From positions 62,501-120,061 of the forward strand of contig RPFO01000151.1 in assembly GCA_009746045.1 (NCBI GenBank): a stretch of 57,561 nt of DNA, read 5' to 3'. The position numbers were made by a program, and so were the translations under genes. Below the pieces are notes generated by a model. That model made no database searches. It was not told the DNA's origin and was given only the letters and a program-made list of their open reading frames with translations. Positions within the stretch are counted from its first letter, which is position 1. Each line of letters opens with the position of its first letter. Positions 48,001 to 57,561 of this stretch are shown here, in pieces. This stretch comes from Mesostigma viride (Eukaryota; Streptophyta; Mesostigmatophyceae; Mesostigmatales; Mesostigmataceae).

Positions 48001-50894
48001 TGGGGATATCCATGATCCATTGATCCATGCGGTGCCTCCTCGCTGCCATGGGGATATCCATGATCCATTGATCCATGCGGTGCCTCCTCGCTGCCATGGG
48101 GATATCCATGATCCATTGATCCATGCGGTGCCTCCTCGCTGCCATGGGGATATCCATGATCCATTGATCCATGCGGTGCCTCCTCGCTGCCATGGGGATA
48201 TCCATGATCCATTGATCCATGCGGTGCCTCCTCGCTGCCATGGGGATATCCATGATCCATTGATCCATGCGGTGCCTCCTCGCTGCCATGGGGATATCCA
48301 TGATCCATTGATCCATGCGGTGCCTCCTCGCTGCCATGGGGATATCCATGATCCATTGATCCATGCGGTGCCTCCTCGCTGCCATGGGGATATCCATGAT
48401 CCATTGATCCATGCGGTGCCTCCTCGCTGCCATGGGGATATCCATGATCCATTGATCCATGCGGTGCCTCCTCGCTGCCATGGGGATATCCATGATCCAT
48501 TGATCCATGCGGTGCCTCCTCGCTGCCATGGGGATATCCATGATCCATTGATCCATGCGGTGCCTCCTCGCTGCCATGGGGATATCCATGATCCATTGAT
48601 CCATGCGGTGCCTCCTCGCTGCCATGGGGATATCCATGATCCATTGATCCATGCGGTGCCTCCTCGCTGCCATGGGGATATCCATGATCCATTGATCCAT
48701 GCGGTGCCTCCTCGCTGCCATGGGGATATCCATGATCCATTGATCCATGCGGTGCCTCCTCGCTGCCATGGGGATATCCATGATCCATTGATCCATGCGG
48801 TGCCTCCTCGCTGCCATGGGGATATCCATGATCCATTGATCCATGCGGTGCCTCCTCGCTGCCATGGGGATATCCATGATCCATTGATCCATGCGGTGCC
48901 TCCTCGCTGCCATGGGGATATCCATGCGGTGCCTCCTCGCTGCCATGGGGATATCCATGATCCATTGATCCATGCGGTGCCTCCTCGCTGCCATGGGGAT
49001 ATCCATGATCCATTGATCCATGCGGTGCCTCCTCGCTGCCATGGGGATATCCATGATCCATTGATCCATGCGGTGCCTCCTCGCTGCCATGGGGATATCC
49101 ATGATCCATGCGGTGCCTCCTCGCTGCCATGGGGATATCCATGATCCATTGATCCATGCGGTGCCTCCTCGCTGCCATGGGGATATCCATGATCCATTGA
49201 TCCATGCGGTGCCTCCTCGCTGCCATGGGGATATCCATGATCCATTGATCCATGCGGTGCCTCCTCGCTGCCATGGGGATATCCATGATCCATTGATCCA
49301 TGCGGTGCCTCCTCGCTGCCATGGGGATATCCATGATCCATTGATCCATGCGGTGCCTCCTCGCTGCCATGGGGTATCCATGATCCATTGATCCATGCGG
49401 TGCCTCCTCGCTGCCATGGGGATATCCATGATCCATTGATCCATGCGGTGCCTCCTCGCTGCCATGGGGATATCCATGATCCATTGATCCATGCGGTGCC
49501 TCCTCGCTGCCATGGGGATATCCATGATCCATTGATCCATGCGGTGCCTCCTCGCTGCCATGGGGATATCCATGATCCATTGATCCATGCGGTGCCTCCT
49601 CGCTGCCATGGGGTATCCATGATCCATTGATCCATGCGGTGCCTCCTCGCTGCCATGGGGATATCCATGATCCATTGATCCATGCGGTGCCTCCTCGCTG
49701 CCATGGGGATATCCATGATCCATTGATCCATGCGGTGCCTCCTCGCTGCCATGGGGATATCCATGATCCATTGATCCATGCGGTGCCTCCTCGCTGCCAT
49801 GGGGATATCCATGATCCATTGATCCATGCGGTGCCTCCTCGCTGCCATGGGGATATCCATGATCCATTGATCCATGCGGTGCCTCCTCGCTGCCATGGGG
49901 GTATCCATGATCCATTGATCCATGCGGTGCCTCCTCGCTGCCATGGGGATATCCATGATCCATTGATCCATGCGGTGCCTCCTCGCTGCCATGGGGATAT
50001 CCATGATCCATTGATCCATGCGGTGCCTCCTCGCTGCCATGGGGATATCCATGATCCATTGATCCATGCGGTGCCTCCTCGCTGCCATGGGGATATCCAT
50101 GCGGTGCCTCCTCGCTGCCATGGGGTATCCATGATCCATTGATCCATGCGGTGCCTCCTCGCTGCCATGGGGGTATCCATGATCCATTGATCCATGCGGT
50201 GCCTCCTCGCTGCCATGGGGATATCCATGATCCATTGATCCATGCGGTGCCTCCTCGCTGCCATGGGGATATCCATGATCCATGCGGTGCCTCCTCGCTG
50301 CCATGGGGATATCCATGATCCATTGATCCATGCGGTGCCTCCTCGCTGCCATGGGGATATCCATGATCCATTGATCCATGCGGTGCCTCCTCGCTGCCAT
50401 GGGGATATCCATGATCCATTGATCCATGCGGTGCCTCCTCGCTGCCATGGGGATATCCATGATCCATTGATCCATGCGGTGCCTCCTCGCTGCCATGGGG
50501 ATATCCATGATCCATTGATCCATGCGGTGCCTCCTCGCTGCCATGGGGATATCCATGATCCATTGATCCATGCGGTGCCTCCTCGCTGCCATGGGGATAT
50601 CCATGATCCATTGATCCATGCGGTGCCTCCTCGCTGCCATGGGGATATCCATGATCCATTGATCCATGCGGTGCCTCCTCGCTGCCATGGGGATATCCAT
50701 GATCCATTGATCCATGCGGTGCCTCCTCGCTGCCATGGGGATATCCATGATCCATTGATCCATGCGGTGCCTCCTCGCTGCCATGGGGATATCCATGATC
50801 CATTGATCCATGCGGTGCCTCCTCGCTGCCATGGGGTATCCATGATCCATTGATCCATGCGGTGCCTCCTGCTGCCATGGGGATATCCATGATC
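33065..50894. repeat. 48-bp satellite array, ~371 copies (17.8 kb)
   Basis: The unit begins 'gtgcctcctcgctgccatgg' and continues 'ggatatccatgatccattga' 'tccatgcg'; it has internal 'atcca' subrepeats. Each unit carries NcoI (CCATGG) and EcoRV (GATATC) sites. Long blocks are identical unit to unit (for example about 34.53-41.23 kb). Variant units: 42 bp near 34518, 41232, 43482 and 44004; 39 bp near 46253; 40 bp near 33236, 46446, 47639, 49104 and 50277; 33 bp near 48925 and 50098; and one-base G-run changes near both edges. Four of six frames lack stops only because 48 is divisible by 3. Confidence 0.98.
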
Positions 50895-51640
50895 AAGGTT
50901 TTGAACTAGGGAGCCACCTGTGCATGCCACCCTTGACTCACTCCTTCATCCGGAAGCTCTCCCGCGTCTGCCGGGAGGTATGGGTTATAAACCGTTGGAC
51001 TAGGTGTCTTCCACCCAGGATGAATGCTGGCACCTGCAAGCAAGGCTGATCAAGGCCAAGTCCTTAACCGTAGTGGTCCGAGTATCAGTATGCTGGATTA
51101 CATGCAGATTACCCTTGTACAGCCCCCCTCCCCCCTACTTTTTGCCTCGTACAACCCAAGGTACAACCCGCATCATCCCTATCATAGATAGAAGAGGACT
51201 GTCTGGGCCCCCACACGGCGTTTGGTGCGGGGCGTAAATGGTAAAATAAGGTCTTGAACAAGTAAAAAAAATTCCCTCAACGTCCTCATCGAGATAGCTA
51301 TCTGTTCTCATCCTGGGGCCACTAGGGTGTCCTAGCCACGATCCTAGCCACGGTGCCTGTGTGCCCCGCTCGCCTTGGTCCACCGCGCCGATGTTCCCTC
51401 ACGTCATCGTGCTTGATGGCTCTGTTTCGTATTTCATTCTGGAAGCCGTTGGAGCCCAGTCCTGGTTGGCCCCTCTCGGCTTTGCCATGCTGGTTCATCC
51501 TGTCAATGTCCCTGATTCTTCCACGGTGGACTTGGTTTCTATCACTTCATCTGTCACAGTGGCCTTTCTTGACCCTTAGGTGTACTCGGCCCCTTCGATG
51601 TACCAAGTCCCCTCCATGTGTTCTGCCCCTTGCATACTCT
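50895..51640. other. Right part of the giant intron, unique DNA
   Basis: No coding block recognised. The degenerate last satellite unit (cctcctgctgcc) runs into this sequence. Confidence 0.5.
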
Positions 51641-51805
51641 GCCCCTTGCATACTCTGTTCCTGGCATATTTATTCTGTCCCTCTTACACTACCAGATTCT
51701 GTCCCTTGTGCACTACTATATTCTGTCCCTTGTACACTACTATATTCTGTCCACTGTGCACTACTATATTCTGTCCCTTGTGCACTACTATATTCTGTCC
51801 CCACC
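51641..51805. repeat. ~24-bp minisatellite before an ankyrin exon
   Basis: About six copies of 'tatattctgtcccttgtgca' plus 'ctac', and shorter related units to the left. It is pyrimidine-rich on the + strand and ends about 26 bp before the acceptor of the next exon. Confidence 0.85.
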
Positions 51806-51831
51806 CTTGCCCTTGCGGCCGTGACACGCAG

Positions 51832-51930
51832 GATGGTGAGACGCCTCTGTTTGCCGCGGCGGCGCGCGGCCACCTGCAGATCGTCCAGTACCTGTTGGAG
51901 CACAAGGCCGACATCAACCTGGCCAGCCAG
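51832..51930 (+). CDS. ANK gene 2, ankyrin exon 2 (33 residues)
   Basis: Consensus-like ankyrin repeat: GETPLFAAAARGHLQIVQYL then LEHKADINLASQ. The 99-bp exon lies between 'cacgcag' and 'gtgcgc', in phase 0. TPLF and ADIN mark the 33-residue subfamily of this gene. Confidence 0.92.
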
Positions 51931-53101
51931 GTGCGCCATGCGTCTGCCCACCCACCCACCCACCCACCCACCCTTGCACGCCCTCTGCACGAAAAAACCT
52001 AATCCCTGATTAGGTGGAGGAGGTCCGTACACCTGGAACAACTGTGCCCTTGAACTCTCAACCCCTACAACCAAGCACCCCTGCACGGCTAGTCCACCAA
52101 GCCCTTCACCCTTGGGGTATCGTCCCATGCTAGGCAATGTCGCATGCCAGGGACTCACGAGGGGGAAATGCAGCATCCCCCGCCCACCTTGTTTTCGAAG
52201 TTGCTTCTCCCACCCATTCCATTACCTCGCCACGTGGCGCCCCGCGCGTCCCTGCCATGCGTGCTTCTGCCCCTGTGCTTATCTTCCAGCTCGTCAGGAA
52301 TGCATTCGTTTATCCTGGCTGCGTCACGCGTCATCGGAATGTTGGTGGCGTGGCAGACGCGGCGTGGGCACCTGGCAGCCGTGTGGTCGCTCGTGCACAG
52401 GGCTCTTGTCACCAGCACCTTACCACCGCCGCACTACACCCCCCACCACCACGTTTAAGACTCTCAGGATTAAGATCACGAGACCCTGGATTTTGAAATT
52501 TCAGGTTTAAGACCGCAGGGCTGGTTTTGGGCAAAATGATCTTTAAGTTGGTACAAAAAGCTGCCAAGTTCCGGCCAGTGCCCAGTGTACAGACCACGAG
52601 CAACGTCTCAGGTTTAAGATCGTCAACCCTGGATTTGATTTTAGGCTTAAGACCGCAGCTCTGGGTTGGCCGGACCCCAGTCTTAAACGTGTGGGGGGGG
52701 GGTAGGGCTTTACCACCGTTGTTGCCGTTTGATCACCACCTTTGCGGTGTATTGCCTAAATTAGGATTATCAATGGCTTACCACAGCGTGTTTAGGCGTA
52801 CGACAGCCTGACTGCAGCCTTTCTACTGTATAGCCCAACTCGGTGAGGATGCTGCCAGCCGATATCTTCTGAGGTCACCGACCTGTTCGGGCGACAGCAG
52901 GTTCTGTTAGCTGTCATCATGGTGCACACCTTCCAACCTGGCGACGTTGCCCACAATTTTTGCCCATACCCTTTCTAACGAATTTTGCATGACCTGACAA
53001 GTCTCCCCCCCCACACACACTCCACCCTGGTCGGCGCGATAATGCCTCTGTACCCTGGTCGGCGCGCTTGTGCCCCTCGCTTGCACCTCTTGCCACCGCA
53101 G
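51931..53101 (+). other. Intron (1171 bp)
   Basis: A (CCCA)n patch follows the donor (51950-51974). A diverged ~110-bp tandem duplication ('ggtttaaga.cg.cagg' motifs) occupies 52461-52545 and 52607-52690. A possible decayed ankyrin exon lies at 52316-52421. Confidence 0.6.
52316..52421 (+). pseudogene. Possible decayed ankyrin exon
   Basis: One frame reads IGMLVAWQTRRGHLAAVWSL then VHRALV, echoing the GHLxVVxxLLxxGA half of an ankyrin repeat at the right place in the gene. The first half and a usable acceptor at the right distance are missing. This may be chance. Confidence 0.22.
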
Positions 53102-53200
53102 AGTGCGGGCGGCCCACTCCACCAGGCGGCGATTTGCGACCGTTTGTCGGTGGCGGAGCTGTTGGTGGCAAGGGGGGCCAATGTGGACGCCGAGTGCAAG
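53102..53200 (+). CDS. ANK gene 2, ankyrin exon 3 (33 residues)
   Basis: Ankyrin repeat GGPLHQAAICDRLSVAELLV then ARGANVDAECK. GH is DR here, but PLH, the ELL helix and GANVDA are standard. The 99-bp exon lies between 'ccgcag' and 'gtaggg', in phase 0. Confidence 0.9.
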
Positions 53201-53326
53201 GTAGGGGCATTGATTCCCGTGCTTTATGCTGGTGAGTGCGAGGTGGGCAATACGTTGGTGGTGGTGCCGGGTGCAAGGTGCGGGCGCTGCTCGTGCCGCC
53301 GATGCGGGTGCTGGGTGCAAGGCACG

Positions 53327-54245
53327 TGCAGTATGTTGTGCTGCTTACGCGTCGTGCAGTATGTTGTGCTGCTTACGCGTCGTGCAGTATGTTATGCTGC
53401 TTACGCATCGTGCAGTATGTTGTGCTGCTTACGCGTCGTGCAGTATGTTGTGCTGCTTATGCGTCGTGCAGTATGTTATGCTGCTTACGCATCGTGCAGT
53501 ATGTTATGCTGCTTACGCGTCATGCAGTATGTTATGCTGCTTACGCGCCGTGCAGTATGTTATGCTGCTTACGAGTCGTGCAGTATGTTATGCTGCTTAC
53601 GCGTCGTGCAGTATGTTGTGCTGCTTACGCGTCGTGCAGTATGTTGTGCTGCTTACGCGTCGTGCAGTATGTTATGCTGCTTACGCGTCGTGCAGTATGT
53701 TATGCTGCTTACGCGTCGTGCAGTATGTTATGCTGCTTACGCGTCGTGCAGTATGTTATGCTGCTTACGCGTCGTGCAGTATGTTATGCTGCTTATGCGT
53801 CGTGCAGTATGTTATGCTGTATGTTATGCTGCTTACGCGTCGTGCAGTATGTTGTGCTGCTTACGCGTCGTGCAGTATGTTATGCTGCTTACGCGTCGTG
53901 CAGTATGTTGTGCTGCTTACGCGTCGTGCAGTATGTTATGCTGCTTACGCGTCGTGCAGTATGTTATGCTGCTTACGCGTCGTGCAGTATGTTATGCTGC
54001 TTACGCGTCGTGCAGTATGTTGTGCTGCTTACACGTCGTGCAGTATGTTGTGCTGCTTACGCGTCGTGCAGTATGTTATGCTGTATGTTATGCTGCTTAC
54101 GCGTCGTGCAGTATGTTGTGCTGCTTACGCGTCGTGCAGTATGTTGTGCTGCTTACGCGTCGTGCAGTATGTTATGCTGCTAACGCGTCGTGCAGTATGT
54201 TATGCTGCTAACGCGTCGTGCAGTATGTTATGCTGCTAACGCGTT
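53327..54245. repeat. 28-bp minisatellite, ~33 copies
   Basis: The unit is 'cgtgcagtatgttatgctgc' plus 'ttacgcgt', with A/G alternation in tgtt(a/g)tg and a few acgcat, acgagt and taacgcgt variants. Two copies carry an extra 'tgtatgttatgctg' insertion (near 53818 and 54083). Because 28 is 3n+1, all three + frames stay open and give the same cyclic peptide. These frames are not genes. Confidence 0.95.
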
Positions 54246-54472
54246 GATGCATGGTACTGGCACCACAGCGCCTCCATCAGAAACGCACGCCAAGTGCAAG
54301 GTACTACCACCAATGGTGCCGCGGACATTTATTTTTTAGTTCAAGATATTGCCACTACGCACTGCGCTGCTGACATCAGCGCTGACATGATGCCCGGCGC
54401 ACGGCGCACCGGTACAGTACGGTGCAGTCTGTAAGCAACTAACGTCCGTTGTAGCAACTGCCTCCCAGGGAC

Positions 54473-54562
54473 ACACACGCACACATAGACACACACATAC
54501 ACATGCACACATACAAGCACATACACACAACCACACGCACACGCACACACACACACACACAC
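54473..54562. repeat. (CA)n microsatellite
   Basis: About 90 bp of interrupted 'cacaca' with 'catgca' and 'catac' variants. Confidence 0.9.
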
Positions 54563-54704
54563 CTTATTAATGCCGGCGCTGGTCTCTGCTCCTCCCATGA
54601 TGCCCCGCCTGGCTTGTCTTGGCTCCCCTGCCTCCCTCTGACCTGCCTCCCCCTGCCCCATGACACCTCGGATCCCGTTCCCCTGCTTGTCTGTGTGCCG
54701 TCAG

Positions 54705-54803
54705 ACCATCGGCACCCCCCTGTTCTGCGCGGCGGGCCACGGCCACCTGGCGGTGGTCAAGCACCTGCTTGCACACGGTGCCTATGTGGATGCAAGGTCA
54801 CAG
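54705..54803 (+). CDS. ANK gene 2, ankyrin exon 4 (33 residues)
   Basis: Ankyrin repeat GTPLFCAAGHGHLAVVKHLL then AHGAYVDARSQ, close to consensus. The 99-bp exon lies between 'gtcag' and 'gtgcat', in phase 0. The donor region is partly duplicated just downstream (54842-54893: 'gtagatgcaaggtcacaggg'). Confidence 0.92.
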
Positions 54804-55705
54804 GTGCATAAAGCAGCAGTAAGGCCTTGCGCATGTGCCTAGGTAGATGCAAGGTCACAGGGGCATAAAGCAGCAACCACACCTCGCGCATGCATGGCTG
54901 GCTCCGCGTGGTGGAACACTAGGGTGTTATGTAGCCAGGTGGAACGCCAGGGTGTTATGTGGCCAATGCGTTGGGTTGTCGCTGTGATCGTGCTGGAATC
55001 GGTTGCCTCATTTGGGTGCGATGCATGTTCGGTGCTTCTGTGGGTGAAGGACACGTCTCATCTCAGCCAGGGGGGCTAGAGCTTGTGGGCATGGAGCCAT
55101 CCCACTTGGCATCACGCCCTGGCATCCAGTCTTCTACCGCCTGCGCTGGTGCTGCCGCCGAGTTGACCCGTGCTTGTGTTATGAGTACTACCAGCAGTCT
55201 TAGTGCCGTTTGTTATTAATGCTGCCAGTTGTTATTCGTGCGTCCAGTTGTGCTGCCGGTGCTCGCACTCGTGCCAGTATCAGTGCCACTGGTACTAGCG
55301 CCGGTATAACTATGTGACAGTGCTGCCACTGGTATCCCTGCTGGCACTTATGTTGCTACCACACACTCTCTCTACGCCTGGCTCTGTGCTACAAGAAGAG
55401 CCGCAAGAGCCGCTTGCGGTCCCCCCAGTTCCTTCTTTCCACCCGTGACCCCCAACCCCGCCCCTGCGCCCTCCTCCCTGTCCTTCAGGCCCCTCGATGC
55501 CACTTGTCCCCCCTGGTCATCTCTGCCTCCGCTAGTGAACATGCCCACCCCTAGTGAACATGCCAGTGAACATGCCCACACCTGCCCCTGCCTCAGCCAA
55601 TGCCACTACGCTCACACGCACCCGTGCTGCCGCCACCACCAACGCTGCTGCCACTCCTTCCCTCAACTACTGTGCCCTCTCGTCGGGCCGCAGTGGCGCC
55701 GTCAG
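54804..55705 (+). other. Intron (902 bp)
   Basis: Begins with a ~58-bp tandem duplication that copies the end of exon 4 and its donor. The copy has 'cacagggg', so its GT donor is lost. Further right are 'tgctgcc(a/g)ctg'-type imperfect repeats (55150-55350). No exon recognised. Confidence 0.6.
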
Positions 55706-55804
55706 GACAGGTGGACGCCGCTTCACAACGCGGCGCGCCACGGCCATCTGAGCGTGGTGGAGCAGCTCATCTCCAGCAAGGCAGACGTGGACGCCGTGGC
55801 GGGG
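55706..55804 (+). CDS. ANK gene 2, ankyrin exon 5 (33 residues)
   Basis: Consensus-like ankyrin repeat: RWTPLHNAARHGHLSVVEQL then ISSKADVDAVAG. The 99-bp exon lies between 'gtcag' and the strong donor 'gtaagg', in phase 0. An alternative acceptor 'ccgcag' 13 bp upstream would shift the frame. Confidence 0.92.
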
Positions 55805-56803
55805 GTAAGGGGAGGGGACGGGTGGAGGGGATGGGAGGGGCAAGAGCTGCTGCTTCGGCTGGACATCCCGTCCTTCTTTCGTGGCTTGGCTTTAGTCTTG
55901 GCTATCCTCTTAATTTCTGGTGCCCGTGTGGCGTTGCGGAGCTTCCCCAGGTCGAAGCACGGATGCTCATGTACAGGAGGCGCAGGGACAGCCGGCGACA
56001 AGTATAAAGAGGGGTTGGTTGCCGTACTTGTTGCCGTTGGTGGTGGTGTGGAAGCAGCAGGGAGCGAGGCCATGAGGTGGGGAGGGCATCAGCGGCGTGC
56101 CCTGAGACGCTGGCATCGCAACAAGCAGGTGGTTTGGTTGGGTGCACTTACAGGGGCAAGAGCTGCTGCTTCGGCTGGACATCCCGTCCTTCTTTCGTGG
56201 CTTGGCTTTAGTCTTGGCTATCCTCTTAATTTCTGGTGCCCGTGTGGCGTTGCGGAGCTTCCCCAGGTCGAAGCACGGATGCTCATGTACAGGAGGCGCA
56301 GGGACAGCCGGCGACAAGTATAAAGAGGGGTTGGTTGCCGTACTTGTTGCCGTTGGTGGTGGTGTGGAAGCAGCAGGGAGCGAGGCCATGAGGTGGGGAG
56401 GGCATCAGCGGCGTGCCCTGAGACGCTGGCATCGCAACAAGCAGGTGGTTTGGTTGGGTGCACTTACAGGGGGTCAACCGCAAGCAGGTGCCCCAGCGGG
56501 GCAGGGCAGGGGCATGCCCTGGTCAGCGTTTGTGTACCGTCGGTGTGCAGAGAACCGGCAAGCACTAAACCTTGTGTGGCAGGTCATAGGCTGATGGCAG
56601 GCTGGCACTTGATGCTCACTGCCATACTGCTATGCTCCTCCTATCTAGCTAGTTAGTGGCCCAGGTGATTCTCTCAAGGCTACCCAACTTGTGCTATTGA
56701 TAGAGCCGCATTCACTGGAGCACCTTACGCCGACATCTGGCAGTCAGTTTTTGGCGGTGGTGGCGGGTCGTCTGTTCCTGTGGTGGCACTGCGCGTGTGC
56801 CAG
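55805..56803 (+). other. Intron (999 bp)
   Basis: Contains the 316-bp tandem duplication and about 330 bp of unique DNA before acceptor 'tgccag'. Confidence 0.65.
55838..56472 (+). repeat. ~316-bp tandem duplication, two copies
   Basis: Copy 1 (about 55838-56153) and copy 2 (about 56154-56472) are virtually identical. Each ends with 'gggtgcacttacaggg'. Frames inside are duplicated too (WLGFSLGYPLNFWCPCG) but lack any domain. Confidence 0.92.
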
Positions 56804-56902
56804 GATAAGAGCACGCCCTTGCACCTGGCGGCGGCGGCGGGCCACCTGAACGTCGTCCACTGCTTGCTTTCCAAAGGCGCGAAGCTGGAGGCCCGCAACG
56901 AG
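56804..56902 (+). CDS. ANK gene 2, ankyrin exon 6 (33 residues)
   Basis: Consensus-like ankyrin repeat: KSTPLHLAAAAGHLNVVHCL then LSKGAKLEARNE. The 99-bp exon lies between 'tgccag' and 'gtgagc', in phase 0. Total visible coding of gene 2 is 582 bp (194 residues); more exons are expected beyond the window. Confidence 0.92.
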
Positions 56903-57420
56903 GTGAGCGCCCAGGGACCCTGCGGCCGCTCACTTGCCTTAGTCATGCTCCGACTCGTCTTATTGCTCGCTTACTAAGATGAATGTACCCAAAGGTTGTT
57001 TGTGGGGTAGTTCGTTAGCACTACTTTCTACCTATTGGGTACATGAACCGTTTGGATAGGAGGAAGTCGCTCCGTTATCTGTTTCATGTAGTGCGTCCGA
57101 TGGTATGCAAAAAGCTTCCAGTATGAGCGTGTGACAGACGTGCTCATCTGCCTCAGCTCATGAACGGCTACCATCGTTGGCTAGTATGGAAGTGACAGGC
57201 TCGCAAGGGAAGGCAAGATGGCCCGCCTTGATGCAGGCACTCGGCACACACCTCTCTTTCTGCTTGCACGCGCCTCGGCGCTTGCCCCCTTGTAAATCAT
57301 CTTACGTGGCCTCTGCTATTGCCCTCTCGATCGAACTGCGTGCACTTTGCTGCTTCCCCTCAACGGAAAACAATGGTGTTACGGCGGCGGTGATGTTATG
57401 GTGACATTGATGCCATCACG
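56903..57420 (+). other. Intron or 3' region after exon 6
   Basis: No repeat array or coding block recognised. Confidence 0.5.
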
Positions 57421-57521
57421 CGCGGGAGGACACCCTTGGCGATGGCCGCCCAGCGAAGGGCCGCCTCGAGAGTGGTCAAGATACCTGCTGTCGCTTCAAG
57501 CAGACGTTAACACACAAGGAC
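57421..57521 (+). pseudogene. Decayed ankyrin exon near the right edge
   Basis: Reads RGRTPLAMAAQRRAASRVVK in one frame. After one extra A at 57481 it continues YLLSLQADVNTQG in another, together a full ankyrin pattern (TPL.MAA...VVKYLL...ADVN), followed by a donor-like 'gtgact'. GH is lost and no AG acceptor stands at the right place. It may be a dead exon or carry a sequencing error. Confidence 0.4.
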
Positions 57522-57536
57522 GTGACTGTCATGGCA

Positions 57537-57561
57537 CACACACACACAATACACACACACA
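57537..57561. repeat. (CA)n at window edge
   Basis: 'cacacacacacac', interrupted once, running off the right end. Confidence 0.85.

Larger units (their letters stand above)
32792..51831 (+). other. Giant intron of ANK gene 2 (19,040 bp), mostly satellite
   Basis: From donor 'gtgggt' to acceptor 'cacgcag' before the next ankyrin exon, both phase 0. About 94% of it is the 48-bp satellite. The left 270 bp and right 940 bp are non-repeat or minisatellite DNA. Whether a transcript really crosses it is unproven. Confidence 0.6.
53201..54704 (+). other. Intron (1504 bp)
   Basis: Mostly the 28-bp minisatellite, then 460 bp including a (CA)n patch (54473-54562) and a pyrimidine-rich lead to acceptor 'gtcag'. 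Confidence 0.65.

Noticed and set aside
33204-50853. Plus-strand ORFs with repeated HAVPPRCHGDIHDPLI
   Set aside because: Same satellite read on the other strand; the ORFs end wherever a unit has a non-triplet length change.
33065-50894. CRISPR array
   Set aside because: The repeats are contiguous with no unique spacers, and the context is eukaryotic.
32890-50930. Three overlapping minus-strand ORFs of about 5960-5990 codons
   Set aside because: They are translations of the 48-bp satellite, whose period is divisible by 3 and which has no stop on that strand. All three frames are open equally and the peptide is a 16-residue cycle.
52985-54239. Plus-strand ORFs of 315-408 codons rich in Cys, Tyr and Val
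   Set aside because: Period-28 minisatellite gives the same peptide in all frames; only the 53102-53200 part is a true exon.

Overview
The window is eukaryotic nuclear DNA. It has no operons, Shine-Dalgarno sites or dense ORFs. What reads as coding is short, isolated, in-frame blocks of 87-102 bases, each bounded by an AG acceptor and a GT donor and separated by introns of 0.56-19 kb. The introns and intergenic DNA are packed with micro-, mini- and satellite repeats and with pieces of mobile elements. A LINE-type ORF1 with the ending often seen in algal and other protist elements, together with the moderately GC-rich composition, suggests a unicellular alga or other protist. I cannot name a clade from the sequence.

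Layout. (1) About 0.97-14.0 kb, + strand: an ankyrin-repeat gene (ANK gene 1). At least eleven exons are visible, ten of them exactly one 33- or 34-residue ankyrin repeat long and all joined in phase 0; the last exon is degenerate and ends at a stop at 13986. Its introns carry (GTA)n, a triple nested palindrome with a 5-bp target-site duplication (4918-5798), a 659-base pure pyrimidine tract and (CA)n-rich DNA. (2) About 14-24 kb: gene-poor DNA with palindromic TATACGGGCCGTAAA-type arrays (15.1 and 18.1-18.7 kb), a roughly 50-bp minisatellite, weak minus-strand coding-like blocks, and a 3.4-kb segment bounded by ~130-bp inverted repeats that contains a ~0.8-kb (CGCACACA)n tract. (3) About 24.2-28.2 kb: a broken LINE-like ORF1 region interrupted by two 1044-bp direct repeats around a 409-bp centre. 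(4) 28.2-32.6 kb: no convincing gene. (5) 32.7-57.5 kb, + strand: a second ankyrin-repeat gene (ANK gene 2), with six one-repeat exons and one or two decayed ones. Its first visible intron is 19.0 kb long and almost wholly filled by a 17.8-kb satellite of about 371 copies of a 48-bp unit. Later introns hold a 28-bp minisatellite and a 316-bp tandem duplication. The gene appears to run off the right edge.

How the parts relate. The two ankyrin genes lie in tandem on the same strand and share the one-exon-one-repeat, phase-0 plan, but use different repeat subfamilies: mostly 34 residues with an N-x-L-H core in gene 1, and 33 residues with a T-P-L-[H/F] core in gene 2. Everything else is repeat biology: satellite growth inside introns, fold-back elements and decayed transposons. 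No complete transposase, reverse transcriptase, rRNA, intact tRNA or CRISPR array is visible. The most unusual structures are the nested palindrome with its tRNA-like segment and the intronic 48-bp satellite.
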